Origin: Clostridia bacterium
GTDB taxonomy: Bacteria; Bacillota_A; Clostridia; Christensenellales; Aristaeellaceae
NCBI GenBank assembly: GCA_025997215.1
Contig: BNUH01000145.1
Span: 1-5,060, forward strand
Reading direction: 5' to 3'
Length of the DNA stretch: 5,060 bases
Shown here: one piece after another, positions 1-4,886 of the stretch
How positions within the stretch are numbered: position 1 is the stretch's first letter
Layout of the letters: each line of letters starts with the position of its first letter
Position numbers and translations under genes: made by a program
The notes under the pieces: model-generated
Told to the model about the DNA's origin: nothing
Seen by the model: the letters and a program-made list of their open reading frames with translations, nothing else
The model's database searches: none

Positions 1-451
1 AGTACATATCTTTCCCTTCATAAGTCTTTTTCTTTGACCCTGGAAACAATATCCGTGAATATACCAACAGTCTCACAATGCTGTTCAGGTCATATTTGAC
101 ATCTAGTTTCCGTGCTTGGTTGGTAAAAAACTGATCCAACCTCAAATCACGATACAGCATGGATAACGGAACGTATCCCAGCAGTTTATTGTATGAAACG
201 CTCTCAGACAGTCTTTCGTTTGAGTGTATAGCAACTTTGTCCGCAGTCTGCTCGCAGGCGGCTGCAAGTTTCATTTCCTCGAGTATGCGCATCCCGAACG
301 CGACTGGGTCGTCGTGAATCTTTGCTAACGAATCAGCGTAACCCAGCGAACGCAAGGTACGTGTTTTGACCTTCTTAGTGACAGGATCGCGGTAACCTTC
401 GACGATGGACAGATACAACCGTCCGTTAGACAGTCCCTTGTGAAGCCGCAT
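1..451 (-). CDS. IS1634-family transposase, N-terminal part (runs off left edge)
   Basis: Reading leftward from an ATG at 451-449, an uninterrupted frame of about 150 codons continues past the window edge. It begins MRLHKGLSNGRLYLSIVEGY and continues with RDPVTKKVKTRTLRSLGYA. This N-terminal layout (a short beta-rich opening with a 'VEGYRDP..KKVK.RT..SLG' motif, then a helical stretch ending in SIVRLLVYSRILFPGSK) is typical of IS1634-type DDE transposases of the IS4 superfamily. The catalytic domain would lie outside the window, so its integrity cannot be judged. The start is set by a GGAGG at 459-463, 7 nt upstream, and by a promoter at 481-509. It looks like a functional 5' end. A second, internally deleted relative lies at 1162-1698, but its start overlaps this fragment little or not at all, so the two cannot be compared directly. 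Family assignment is from recalled motifs. Confidence 0.75.
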   Translation of the reverse strand, partial: MRLHKGLSNGRLYLSIVEGYRDPVTKKVKTRTLRSLGYADSLAKIHDDPVAFGMRILEEMKLAAACEQTADKVAIHSNERLSESVSYNKLLGYVPLSMLYRDLRLDQFFTNQARKLDVKYDLNSIVRLLVYSRILFPGSKKKTYEGKDMY

Positions 452-454
452 ATG

Positions 455-463
455 CTCACCTCC
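455..463 (-). promoter_or_regulatory. Ribosome binding site GGAGGTGAG of the IS1634 transposase
   Basis: The minus strand reads GGAGGTGAG at 463-455, a near-perfect match to the 16S anti-Shine-Dalgarno sequence, with 7 nt between GGAGG and the ATG at 451. It fixes the start codon of the leftward transposase. Confidence 0.7.
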
Positions 464-480
464 TGAGTAGATATGGGATC

Positions 481-509
481 ATTATACCACAGTCTCGCAT
501 AATCCGCAA
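481..509 (-). promoter_or_regulatory. Sigma-70/SigA promoter of the leftward IS1634 transposase
   Basis: On the minus strand TTGCGG (509-504) is followed after exactly 17 bp by a perfect TATAAT (486-481). Transcription would begin near 474, about 23 nt before the ATG at 451, leaving room for the GGAGG at 459-463. The order promoter, RBS, ATG is coherent and points at the transposase. This part of the element was probably expressible recently. Confidence 0.7.
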
Positions 510-606
510 CTAAAATATTCAACAATTTGACAAGAAAATCTGGCTGTATTTCCTTGTCGTTGTTGAGTTTTGGGGGTGCTTTGGGGTGTGAATGCCTGCC
601 GAATTA

Positions 607-658
607 GGGAGAAAGTCCAGTCCATGCCGGACAAGGAACTTGCTGCCGCACTGTATCC
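607..658 (+). repeat. 52-bp perfect inverted repeat, left copy (within istA)
   Basis: Bases 607-658 are identical to the reverse complement of 1785-1836, checked base by base. Both copies encode EKVQSMPDKELAAALYP of an IS21 IstA protein. Identity ends abruptly at both edges. Upstream sequences do not resemble each other. Downstream ones are at best distantly similar (YPTSTAQNQ here, YPDFGSKKA in the other copy). The arrangement fits either recombination between two related IS21 copies or an inversion of the DNA between them. Confidence 0.9.
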
Positions 659-1161
659 AACCTCGACAGCGCAAAACCAGTACACAACGCCTGACTTCGA
701 GGCGATGCACCGGGAACTGGCCAGACCCGGCGTTACGCTGCAGTTGGTATGGATGGAGTATTGCGAACGCTGCCGGAACGCAGGAGAATCGCCATACCAG
801 CTGTCACAGTTCAAGAAATATTACAGGGATTTCGCCGTCCAAACCAAAGCGACTATGCATATCACGCGCAAGCCCGGCGAGATCATGGAGGTAGACTGGG
901 CAGGACAAACGGCCAGCATAGTGGACAGTGAGACCGGCGAATACCTGCAGGCGGATGTTTTCGTGGCGGCGCTGCCATACAGCGGGTATGCTTATACGGA
1001 AGCCTTCCTGGATAGAACGCAAGAATCCTGGATCGCCGCACATGTGAATGCGTACAAATACTTCGGCGGCGTTACACGCATTCTTGTGCCGGACAATTTG
1101 AAAACAGGCGTGGAGAAAAACACTAAGGAAGGCGTGGTACTCAACAAGACCTATCAGGATC
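607..1161 (+). pseudogene. istA: IS21-family IstA transposase, central fragment
   Basis: The plus-strand frame open from about 570 (TTG) encodes the body of an IS21-family IstA transposase from 607 on. Recognisable blocks, in order, are EKVQSMPDKELAAALYP, PDFEAMHRELARPGVTLQLVW, YQLSQFKKYYRDF, the RNase H-fold opening RKPGEIMEVDWAG with the first catalytic Asp, YSGYAYTEAFLDRTQESWIAAH, YFGGV and LVPDNLKTGV with the second Asp. Intact IstA is normally 400-500 residues. Here the N-terminal helix-turn-helix is missing (a matching piece lies on the opposite strand at 1969-1742). The protein stops at LNKTYQD, before the third catalytic residue, where it fuses to IS1634 DNA; the frame then closes at 1202. 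No istB ATPase helper is present. The gene cannot make an active transposase. Residues before 607 do not look like IstA, so the TTG start is not native. Confidence 0.85.
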
Positions 1162-1698
1162 GAAAAAGAGAAACCGCGCGACTTATCGCGAGTGTATTAT
1201 GATGTGACAAACTATTACTTTGAGATAGATGAGCAGGATAATCTGCGCAAGAAAGGTGTATCCAAGGAACATAGGCCAGACCCGATAATACAAATGGGAC
1301 TGCTAATGGATGGCGATGGCATACCCATAACGTATTCGCTGTTTCCAGGAAATACCAAAGTCACAAAGAGTGACTTTCGGACAAGACAAGTATATGTATC
1401 GCGTGAAGATCATATACAAGCGCACTTCTTAGTATGTTTTGTTGCACTAGTAATAGCGCGATTATTAGAGCGCCGGCTCGATAATGAGTATACAATTGGG
1501 CGGATAGCAAGCAGTTTAAGGCGAGCGACATGCACGCTGATGGGCGAGAATCACTATGTGTTTCATCATGCGGACGAGGTAACCAAGGCGGTGCTGGCAA
1601 AAACTGGGATCGATTTAGAGAAGCGATATCGTTCGCTTGGCGAGATAAAAAAAGTGTTGGCGGGAGCAAACAAAACGAAAACGGCTGTTCAATCCTAA
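1162..1698 (+). pseudogene. IS1634-family transposase, internally deleted C-terminal remnant
   Basis: This frame (nominal GTG start at 1192, but family-like residues EKEKPRDLSR already precede it) encodes VYYDVTNYYFEIDEQD, the IS1634/IS4-type motif carrying the first catalytic Asp. It continues with RKKGVSKEHRPDPIIQMGLL and GIPITYSLFPGNT. At about 1357 it jumps to KSDFRTRQVYVSREDHIQAHF, a motif that normally sits much nearer the C-terminus, then LVCFVALVIARLLERRL and a normal-looking end (RYRSLGEIKKVLAG) with TAA at 1696. IS1634 transposases are about 500-600 residues, so the segment with the second Asp and the Glu is missing, as is the N-terminus. The frame survives across the deletion. The 5' boundary is a fusion with istA at about 1159-1162. 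It cannot be catalytically active. Confidence 0.8.
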
Positions 1699-1721
1699 CA
1701 GGTTTCTTCAGTTGGTCAAAG

Positions 1722-1755
1722 GCCGGAAACCCTTGCTGCGCTTAGGGTTTTCGGC
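1722..1755 (+). terminator. Hairpin with T-rich tail after the IS1634 remnant
   Basis: GCCGGAAACCCT (1722-1732/33) pairs with AGGGTTTTCGGC (1744-1755) in a 12-bp stem with one G-T pair and a 10-nt loop, 24 bp after the TAA at 1696-1698. Downstream is TGTTTTCTGCCTTTTT, a moderately T-rich tail. It could act as an intrinsic terminator on the plus strand. The right arm also overlaps the codons for NSRKP of the leftward istA fragment, so the hairpin may instead have arisen at a rearrangement junction. Confidence 0.5.
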
Positions 1756-1969
1756 TGTTTTCTGCCTTTTTGCTGCCGAAGTCAGGATACAGTGCGGCAG
1801 CAAGTTCCTTGTCCGGCATGGACTGGACTTTCTCCCAGTCGATACCGACTGCGCGCGCCCTATCCAATATCCGGTGTGCTGTCTTCCGTGATGTTTTTGC
1901 TCCCGCTGCAATCTGTGTGTAATTCAATCCCAGACTCGCCAACCGTAGAACCTCCCTGTAATCGGTCAT
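1742..1969 (-). pseudogene. istA: IS21-family IstA, N-terminal DNA-binding fragment
   Basis: The leftward frame begins MTDYREVLRLASLGLNYTQI and continues through a Hin/resolvase-like helix-turn-helix (TSRKTAHRILDRARAVG), then WEKVQSMPDKELAAALYP, and ends in TAA at 1744-1742 after about 75 residues. In IS21 transposases this N-terminal region recognises the element ends. The DDE domain that should follow is absent here, but a matching piece lies on the plus strand at 659-1161. The start is chosen at the ATG at 1969: the AGGAGGG at 1984-1978 lies 9 nt away, whereas the upstream in-frame ATG at 1975 is only 3 nt from GGAGG. The last residues (DFGSKKAENSRKP) may still be IstA linker. The break is at or inside the hairpin at 1722-1755. 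Confidence 0.82.
1785..1836 (-). repeat. 52-bp perfect inverted repeat, right copy (within istA fragment)
   Basis: This is the exact reverse complement of 607-658. The two copies enclose 1,126 bp containing the IstA DDE fragment, the deleted IS1634 gene and the hairpin. Recombination between the copies would invert that segment and join the IstA helix-turn-helix to the IstA DDE domain in frame. Confidence 0.9.
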
Positions 1970-1977
1970 ATTCATGA

Positions 1978-1984
1978 CCCTCCT
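1978..1984 (-). promoter_or_regulatory. Ribosome binding site AGGAGGG of the istA fragment
   Basis: The minus strand reads AGGAGGG at 1984-1978. From GGAGG (1983-1979) there are 9 nt to the ATG at 1969 and only 3 to the ATG at 1975. This favours MTDYRE as the true N-terminus, which is also the usual IstA opening. Confidence 0.6.
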
Positions 1985-1989
1985 TGACT

Positions 1990-2018
1990 GTGATACGCCT
2001 ATAGACGTTCACACTCAA
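1990..2018 (-). promoter_or_regulatory. Possible promoter of the istA fragment
   Basis: On the minus strand TTGAGT (2018-2013) and TATCAC (1995-1990) are separated by 17 bp, each matching four of six consensus positions. The pair lies between the IS21-type end repeats and the istA RBS, where a transposase promoter is expected. The match is weak. Confidence 0.3.
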
Positions 2019-2077
2019 TACGATTACAATAATGATTCTATTTTGCTTGGTTATTATTGCTATTCGAGGGGGGCATA

Positions 2078-2098
2078 TCCGCCGCAAGTGGGCATTTG
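2078..2098. repeat. Probable IS21 left-end repeat, inner copy
   Basis: TCCGCCGCAAGTGGGCATTTG matches TCCGACTCAAACGGGCATTTG at 2122-2142 in 17 of 21 positions, in direct orientation 44 bp apart. IS21-family elements carry such ~20-bp repeats inside each end as transposase binding sites. Their place just upstream of the istA start supports this reading. Confidence 0.6.
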
Positions 2099-2121
2099 CT
2101 CCGCTGCCATTGGGTTATTCC

Positions 2122-2142
2122 TCCGACTCAAACGGGCATTTG
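2122..2142. repeat. Probable IS21 left-end repeat, outer copy
   Basis: This is the partner of 2078-2098, with the shared core GGGCATTTG. It lies 33 bp or more inside the point where DinB homology stops (about 2175), so the IS21 terminus should lie between about 2143 and 2175. I could not place the exact end: no clear TG-type terminus or target duplication is visible. The other end of the element was not found in the window. Confidence 0.6.
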
Positions 2143-2691
2143 GGCCGACGTATTCATGTGGATGGCGTGACCGAGATAGTTCTCCTGCGTAATGACCGTT
2201 GTTGCGTCGGGTTTCCGCATATCCGAACCAAGTTTGGCGAAAATTTTATTGTAGCTAACGCCTACAGAGGCTGTAACTCCCATTTCATCCTTTACTCGTT
2301 CACGGATTTCATCGGCGATTGCTTTCCCTGAGCCGTACTTGTGGATTGAGCCTGTGGCATCAGACCAGGCTTCGTCGAGCCCAAACGCCTGTACCTGATC
2401 GGAATAGTCGGATAGAATCTCCCGAAACATTCTGCTGAATCGGATATAACGGTCGTAATGCGGTGATACAATAATCAATCCCGGACATAGCGACCTCGCT
2501 TGCCAGAGAGCCTGCCCCACCTTAATGTCATAAGCTCGCGCCTCATAGTTTCGCGCAAGGATGATCCCATGACGTTCTTCGACGTCGCCGCCGACTGCCA
2601 TCGGATGTCCGCGCAATTTCGGATAGTACATCATCTCTATAGAAGCGTAACAGTTATTCAGGTCCGAGTGTAGAATCGTCCTTTCCGCCAC
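2128..2691 (-). pseudogene. dinB: DinB/UmuC-type Y-family DNA polymerase, 3'-truncated
   Basis: From a GTG at 2691 (AERTILHSDLNNCYASIE) the product matches the palm and finger part of a Y-family translesion polymerase. D10 in HSDLNN is the first metal ligand and Y15 sits at the steric-gate position. D106-E107 in FGLDEAWSDATGS are the other catalytic acids. TASVGVSYNKIFAKLGSD and MRKPDATTVI (about 143-167) close the palm. Family proteins are about 350-420 residues. Here homology ends near residue 172 (QENY) and 15 unrelated codons follow to TGA at 2130-2128, read through the IS21 end, so the thumb helix-hairpin-helix and little finger are gone. The start is fixed by AGGAGGG at 2705-2699, 8 nt upstream; the longer frame to 2802 has no family-like residues before VAERTI. 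It is divergent from the XRE repressor at 2818, as in self-regulated SOS cassettes. Activity is not expected. Confidence 0.85.
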
Positions 2692-2698
2692 TACGCGT

Positions 2699-2705
2699 CC
2701 CTCCT
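2699..2705 (-). promoter_or_regulatory. Ribosome binding site of the dinB fragment
   Basis: The minus strand reads AGGAGGG at 2705-2699. Its GGAGG lies 8 nt before the GTG at 2691, which makes that GTG the start rather than the ATG at 2802. Confidence 0.65.
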
Positions 2706-2713
2706 TTCCGTCT

Positions 2714-2742
2714 GTATTATTTGCCCAGAGCGCGGCTGTAAA
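2714..2742 (-). promoter_or_regulatory. Possible dinB promoter
   Basis: On the minus strand TTTACA (2742-2737) is followed after 17 bp by TAATAC (2719-2714). The -35 is good (five of six) and the -10 poor. Initiation would fall almost on the RBS, leaving a very short leader, so the real promoter may lie further up in the 126-bp divergent region. Confidence 0.3.
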
Positions 2743-2770
2743 TACATAATCGCAAAATTTGAGATTGGTA

Positions 2771-2799
2771 TTGTAATCCAGCTGCCTATAGGGTATACT
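2771..2799 (+). promoter_or_regulatory. Possible promoter of the XRE repressor
   Basis: TTGTAA (2771-2776) and TATACT (2794-2799) are 17 bp apart. An alternative overlapping pair is TTGGTA (2765-2770) with TATAGG (2788-2793). Initiation near 2806 would leave only about 12 nt before the GTG. A weak dyad GATT-N8-AATC at 2764-2779 overlaps the -35 and could be part of an operator for the repressor, but no repeated operator motif is obvious. Confidence 0.4.
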
Positions 2800-2817
2800 C
2801 ATGGTGGAGGGGATTGT

Positions 2818-3216
2818 GTGGATATAGCAGAAACGCTTGCGCGATTGCGCAAGAAAAATGGCATGATGCAGTCTACTGTCGCAGAATACCTAACAGAACG
2901 ATCGGGAAAATCCGTTACAAAGAAGTCTATTTCGCATTGGGAATGTGGAGCGACGCTTCCGAGCATCCCGCAGTTTCTGTTGCTGTGCGATCTGTTTCAG
3001 GTTGAAGATATTCGGTTCGAGTTTGCCGGGATCGAATCCAAGCATATTACCCGGCTAAATCGCATCGGAAAAGAGCGTGTGAACGAATACGCCACAATGC
3101 TGGCGCAGAACCCATTATTCTGTGAACAGAATGAAATCCGGCGATCTAGGATGATAAAGTTGTTCGACCTACCCGTATCCGCCGGAACTGGATTATTTCT
3201 GGATAGCGACGCCTAG
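2818..3216 (+). pseudogene. XRE repressor with LexA/S24 cleavage site, protease domain lost
   Basis: The 132-residue product starts at a GTG with GGAGGGG at 2806-2812, 7 nt between GGAGG and the GTG. Residues 5-65 form an XRE/Cro-type helix-turn-helix (ETLARLRKKNGM, STVAEYL, KKSISHWECGATLPSI, LLCDLFQV). A helical linker follows, then LFDLPVSAGTGLFLDS at 115-130. That is the start of the S24 (LexA/UmuD) peptidase domain, with its self-cleavage bond at Ala122-Gly123. Intact XRE-S24 repressors run about 80-100 residues further and carry a catalytic Ser (SGDSM motif) and Lys. Here the frame stops at TAG right after FLDSDA. In LexA/HdiR-like proteins RecA-DNA filaments trigger self-cleavage and derepress SOS genes. 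This protein would have the target bond but no protease. It is divergent from dinB and presumably controlled it. Confidence 0.8.
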
Positions 3217-3240
3217 GTGTACTATTTGTAAGGATACATT

Positions 3241-3330
3241 ATGAAACAAAAAACCCATCACCCTGGCGCTGTCATCCGCATGACGACGGAAGCAAGCGAC
3301 TCGGAGGCGTCACTGTGCATTGCGCGATAG
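3241..3330 (+). pseudogene. Small unrecognised gene, probably frameshifted
   Basis: After an AAGGAT at 3231-3236, an ATG opens a 29-codon frame beginning MKQKTHHPGAVIRMTTEAS and ending at TAG 3328-3330. The opening reads like a genuine small basic protein, and 'VIRMTTEA' is reminiscent of short ribbon-helix-helix-type or element-encoded regulators. The rest (DSEASLCIAR) looks random. From about 3315 another frame gives CAIAQIPNRRLRHNQLTINR, which could be the helical continuation after a frameshift. No function is assigned. It lies just past the truncated repressor and may belong to the same lost integrative element. Confidence 0.4.
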
Positions 3331-3406
3331 CACAAATACCCAATCGGCGCTTGCGGCATAATCAGCTGACCATAAACAGAGTGGCGATTAATATGCTCGG
3401 CAATAA

Positions 3407-3592
3407 ACTGTTTGTGCAGTTCTGTGGAATGCTAAAAGCAAGGTGCTATTGGTTTCTGGAACAGACAAAAAAGACCACGACACGCTGCCCGTTGAACGTA
3501 CCATCACACGAAACGCAGACGGGTTACCGTATGAATACGTTTTCCAGAGGCGGGCGTTTGCTGATGCGATTGCGTTACGTATTAACCAGTGA
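3407..3592 (+). pseudogene. Unrecognised gene remnant, C-terminal part
   Basis: A frame open from a stop at 3404-3406 to TGA at 3590-3592 has no ATG start. From about 3428 it reads NAKSKVLLVSGTDKKD, then TLPVERTITRNADGLPYEY and VFQRRAFADAIALRINQ. Its composition and amphipathic ending look like real protein, unlike the overlapping longer frame at 3315-3725, which reads as shadow here. I do not recognise the family. The ISAs1 element begins immediately after its stop. The 5' part is lost or in another frame. Confidence 0.4.
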
Positions 3593-3620
3593 TCCAGTCT
3601 GTTGTGAGATAGATCAAATT

Positions 3621-3725
3621 ATGGTTCCTGTCCATTATTTAATGTATTATTTCAAAAGTATTTCTGTCGCTGAAAACATTTCTGACCAGGCTCAAATCAA
3701 ATTCTTTGGGGAGATGGATATATAG
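3621..3725 (+). pseudogene. Probable original N-terminus of the ISAs1 transposase, now out of frame
   Basis: From an ATG at 3621 this frame reads MVPVHYLMYYFKSISVAENI, then DQAQIKFFGEM, before TAG at 3723-3725. ISAs1 transposases commonly begin with about 30 residues ending in a phrase like 'FFGELPD.R'. Here FFGEM ends at 3716 and PDYRQ resumes at 3737 in another frame, with 20 extra bases between. A frameshift has apparently separated this leader from the main frame. It is inference from family layout. Confidence 0.45.
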
Positions 3726-3733
3726 GTCCTCTC

Positions 3734-4876
3734 TTGCCCGACTACAGGCAACTGCGGAAAATAAAGGATATCCGGCAATCATGGAAAACAAAGCACACGC
3801 TGGAGGAAATTCTGGCAATAAGTATAGTGGCGATGCTGTGCGGAGCGGATAGCATCAGCAAGATAGTGCACTTTGCCAAATTGCGGGAAAGATGGTTGAG
3901 GAAATATTTACCTCTCTCCAATGGGATACCGCATCGGTTAACGATATGGAGAACGTTGAGTGCGATGAATCCGAAGGCACTGGAAGAAATATTCAACCGG
4001 ATCATGCAAAAGCTCCAGCGAACAAGCGCAGGTGCAGTGGTAGCATTGGACGGGAAGAAGTATTTTACAGAAACAGGAGAAGACAATGTTACGCGGATGT
4101 TGTACATAGTAAACGCTTGGAATGAAGCGAATGGATTAGCGTTAGGACAAGTACGAACGCAAGAAAAGAGTAACGAAATCAAAGCGATACCAGAATTATT
4201 AAAGATACTAAAGATACCGGGATCGATAGTCACAATAGATGCAGCAGGATGCCAGAAAGAGATAGTAAAGATGATAGTAAAGAAGAACAAGGCAGACTAT
4301 TGTATAGCATTAAAAGGGAACCAGGGAACGATGCATAAGGAAATGGTGCAATATGCACAGGATTGCCTAGGAGATCCATTGATGAAAAACAAATATGTGA
4401 CATTAACTAAACGAGAAAAAGGACATGGGAGAATCGAAATACGTAAGTATTATCTATTCACGGACTTGACATGGTTTGAGAGTACAAAACAATGGGAAGG
4501 GTTGAAAAGTTTAGTAGTTGTTGGATCAACACGAATAATAAAAGGTCAATCGACCACAGAAACACGTTATTTCATATCGAGTATCACCGACATTGAACGT
4601 GCCGCCAACGCGGTTCGCTCACACTGGGGTGTTGAAAACAAACTGCATTGGCGGCTGGATGTTGTCCTGGGGGAGGATAGTTGGAAGGTTGGTTCCAAGT
4701 ACCTTGCCGCGAATCTGGACATACTGCGTAAGCTTGTGCTGGCTTTCCTCCGGAAGATGGACTTCGGGGAAACGGGCAGCGACAAGCTCTCAGGACCAAT
4801 GAAAATATGGTCCTGTGCACTCAATCTTGATACCCTGGATGCCGTTATTTCTGCCCGTTTCCCTGCTTTTTCATGA
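3734..4876 (+). CDS. ISAs1-family transposase (main frame, probably missing its native start)
   Basis: The 380-codon frame is an ISAs1-type DDE transposase. It shows KHTLEEILAISIVAMLCGAD (20-39), the NGIP motif (63-66), ALDGKKYF with D106, LGQVRTQEKSNEIKAIPELL (137-155), VTIDAAGCQ with D169, DYCIALKGNQ (188-197), HGRIEIR (231-237), RYFISS and VRSHWGVENKLHWRLDVVLG with E301. All three catalytic positions are present and the C-terminus is complete, ending ten bases before the element's right end. The only available start is TTG at 3734, with no good RBS, and it falls about 30 residues inside the usual family start. The missing leader appears at 3621-3716 in another frame. Codon use changes sharply near 4560. 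The usual IPSHDT motif reads IPHRLT here. It may be inactive for lack of proper initiation. Confidence 0.85.
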   Translation: MPDYRQLRKIKDIRQSWKTKHTLEEILAISIVAMLCGADSISKIVHFAKLRERWLRKYLPLSNGIPHRLTIWRTLSAMNPKALEEIFNRIMQKLQRTSAGAVVALDGKKYFTETGEDNVTRMLYIVNAWNEANGLALGQVRTQEKSNEIKAIPELLKILKIPGSIVTIDAAGCQKEIVKMIVKKNKADYCIALKGNQGTMHKEMVQYAQDCLGDPLMKNKYVTLTKREKGHGRIEIRKYYLFTDLTWFESTKQWEGLKSLVVVGSTRIIKGQSTTETRYFISSITDIERAANAVRSHWGVENKLHWRLDVVLGEDSWKVGSKYLAANLDILRKLVLAFLRKMDFGETGSDKLSGPMKIWSCALNLDTLDAVISARFPAFS

Positions 4877-4886
4877 ACAGGCCCTG

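Larger units (their letters stand above)
3217..3594. other. Decayed stretch between the repressor and the ISAs1 element
   Basis: These 378 bases hold no intact gene. They begin with the abrupt end of the XRE-S24 homology and contain the small frame at 3241-3330 and the fragment at 3407-3592. Short protein-like stretches occur in all three plus frames, as expected for recently broken genes. No RNA gene, terminator or IS end was seen before 3595. Confidence 0.5.
3595..4886 (+). mobile_element. ISAs1-family insertion sequence
   Basis: An ISAs1-type transposase fills this interval. The right end reads TTCATGAACAGGCCCTG (4870-4886), so its reverse complement starts CAGGGCCTGTTCATGAA, matching the CAGGG-type termini of the family. 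At the left, CAGTCTGTTGTGAGA at 3595 is a degraded counterpart (shared CAG, CTGTT, TGA). The resulting element of about 1.29 kb has the normal ISAs1 size. No convincing 8-10 bp target duplication is seen: the bases before 3595 and after 4886 do not match. The left boundary is therefore tentative. Confidence 0.65.

Noticed and set aside
1708..1911. Second minus-strand frame over the istA fragment repeating the PCRTRNLLPHC residues seen at 592-894
   Set aside because: The shared residues are the out-of-frame translation of the 52-bp inverted repeat, not a separate protein family.
2692..2802. Polymerase start at ATG 2802
   Set aside because: The 37 extra residues have no family resemblance, would cover the whole divergent promoter region, and the GTG at 2691 has a strong RBS.
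3205..3240. Zinc-knuckle-like CTICK residues after the repressor stop in another frame
   Set aside because: Only about a dozen codons before a stop, with no second cysteine pair; most likely chance.
3315..3725. 136-codon frame as one gene
   Set aside because: It crosses the ISAs1 left end, overlaps a more protein-like frame at 3407-3592, and only its last ~35 codons look like a real (transposase) N-terminus.
3742..4290. 182-codon frame on the minus strand
   Set aside because: It lies antisense to conserved transposase motifs and reads as a low-complexity hydrophobic shadow with no RBS or family resemblance.
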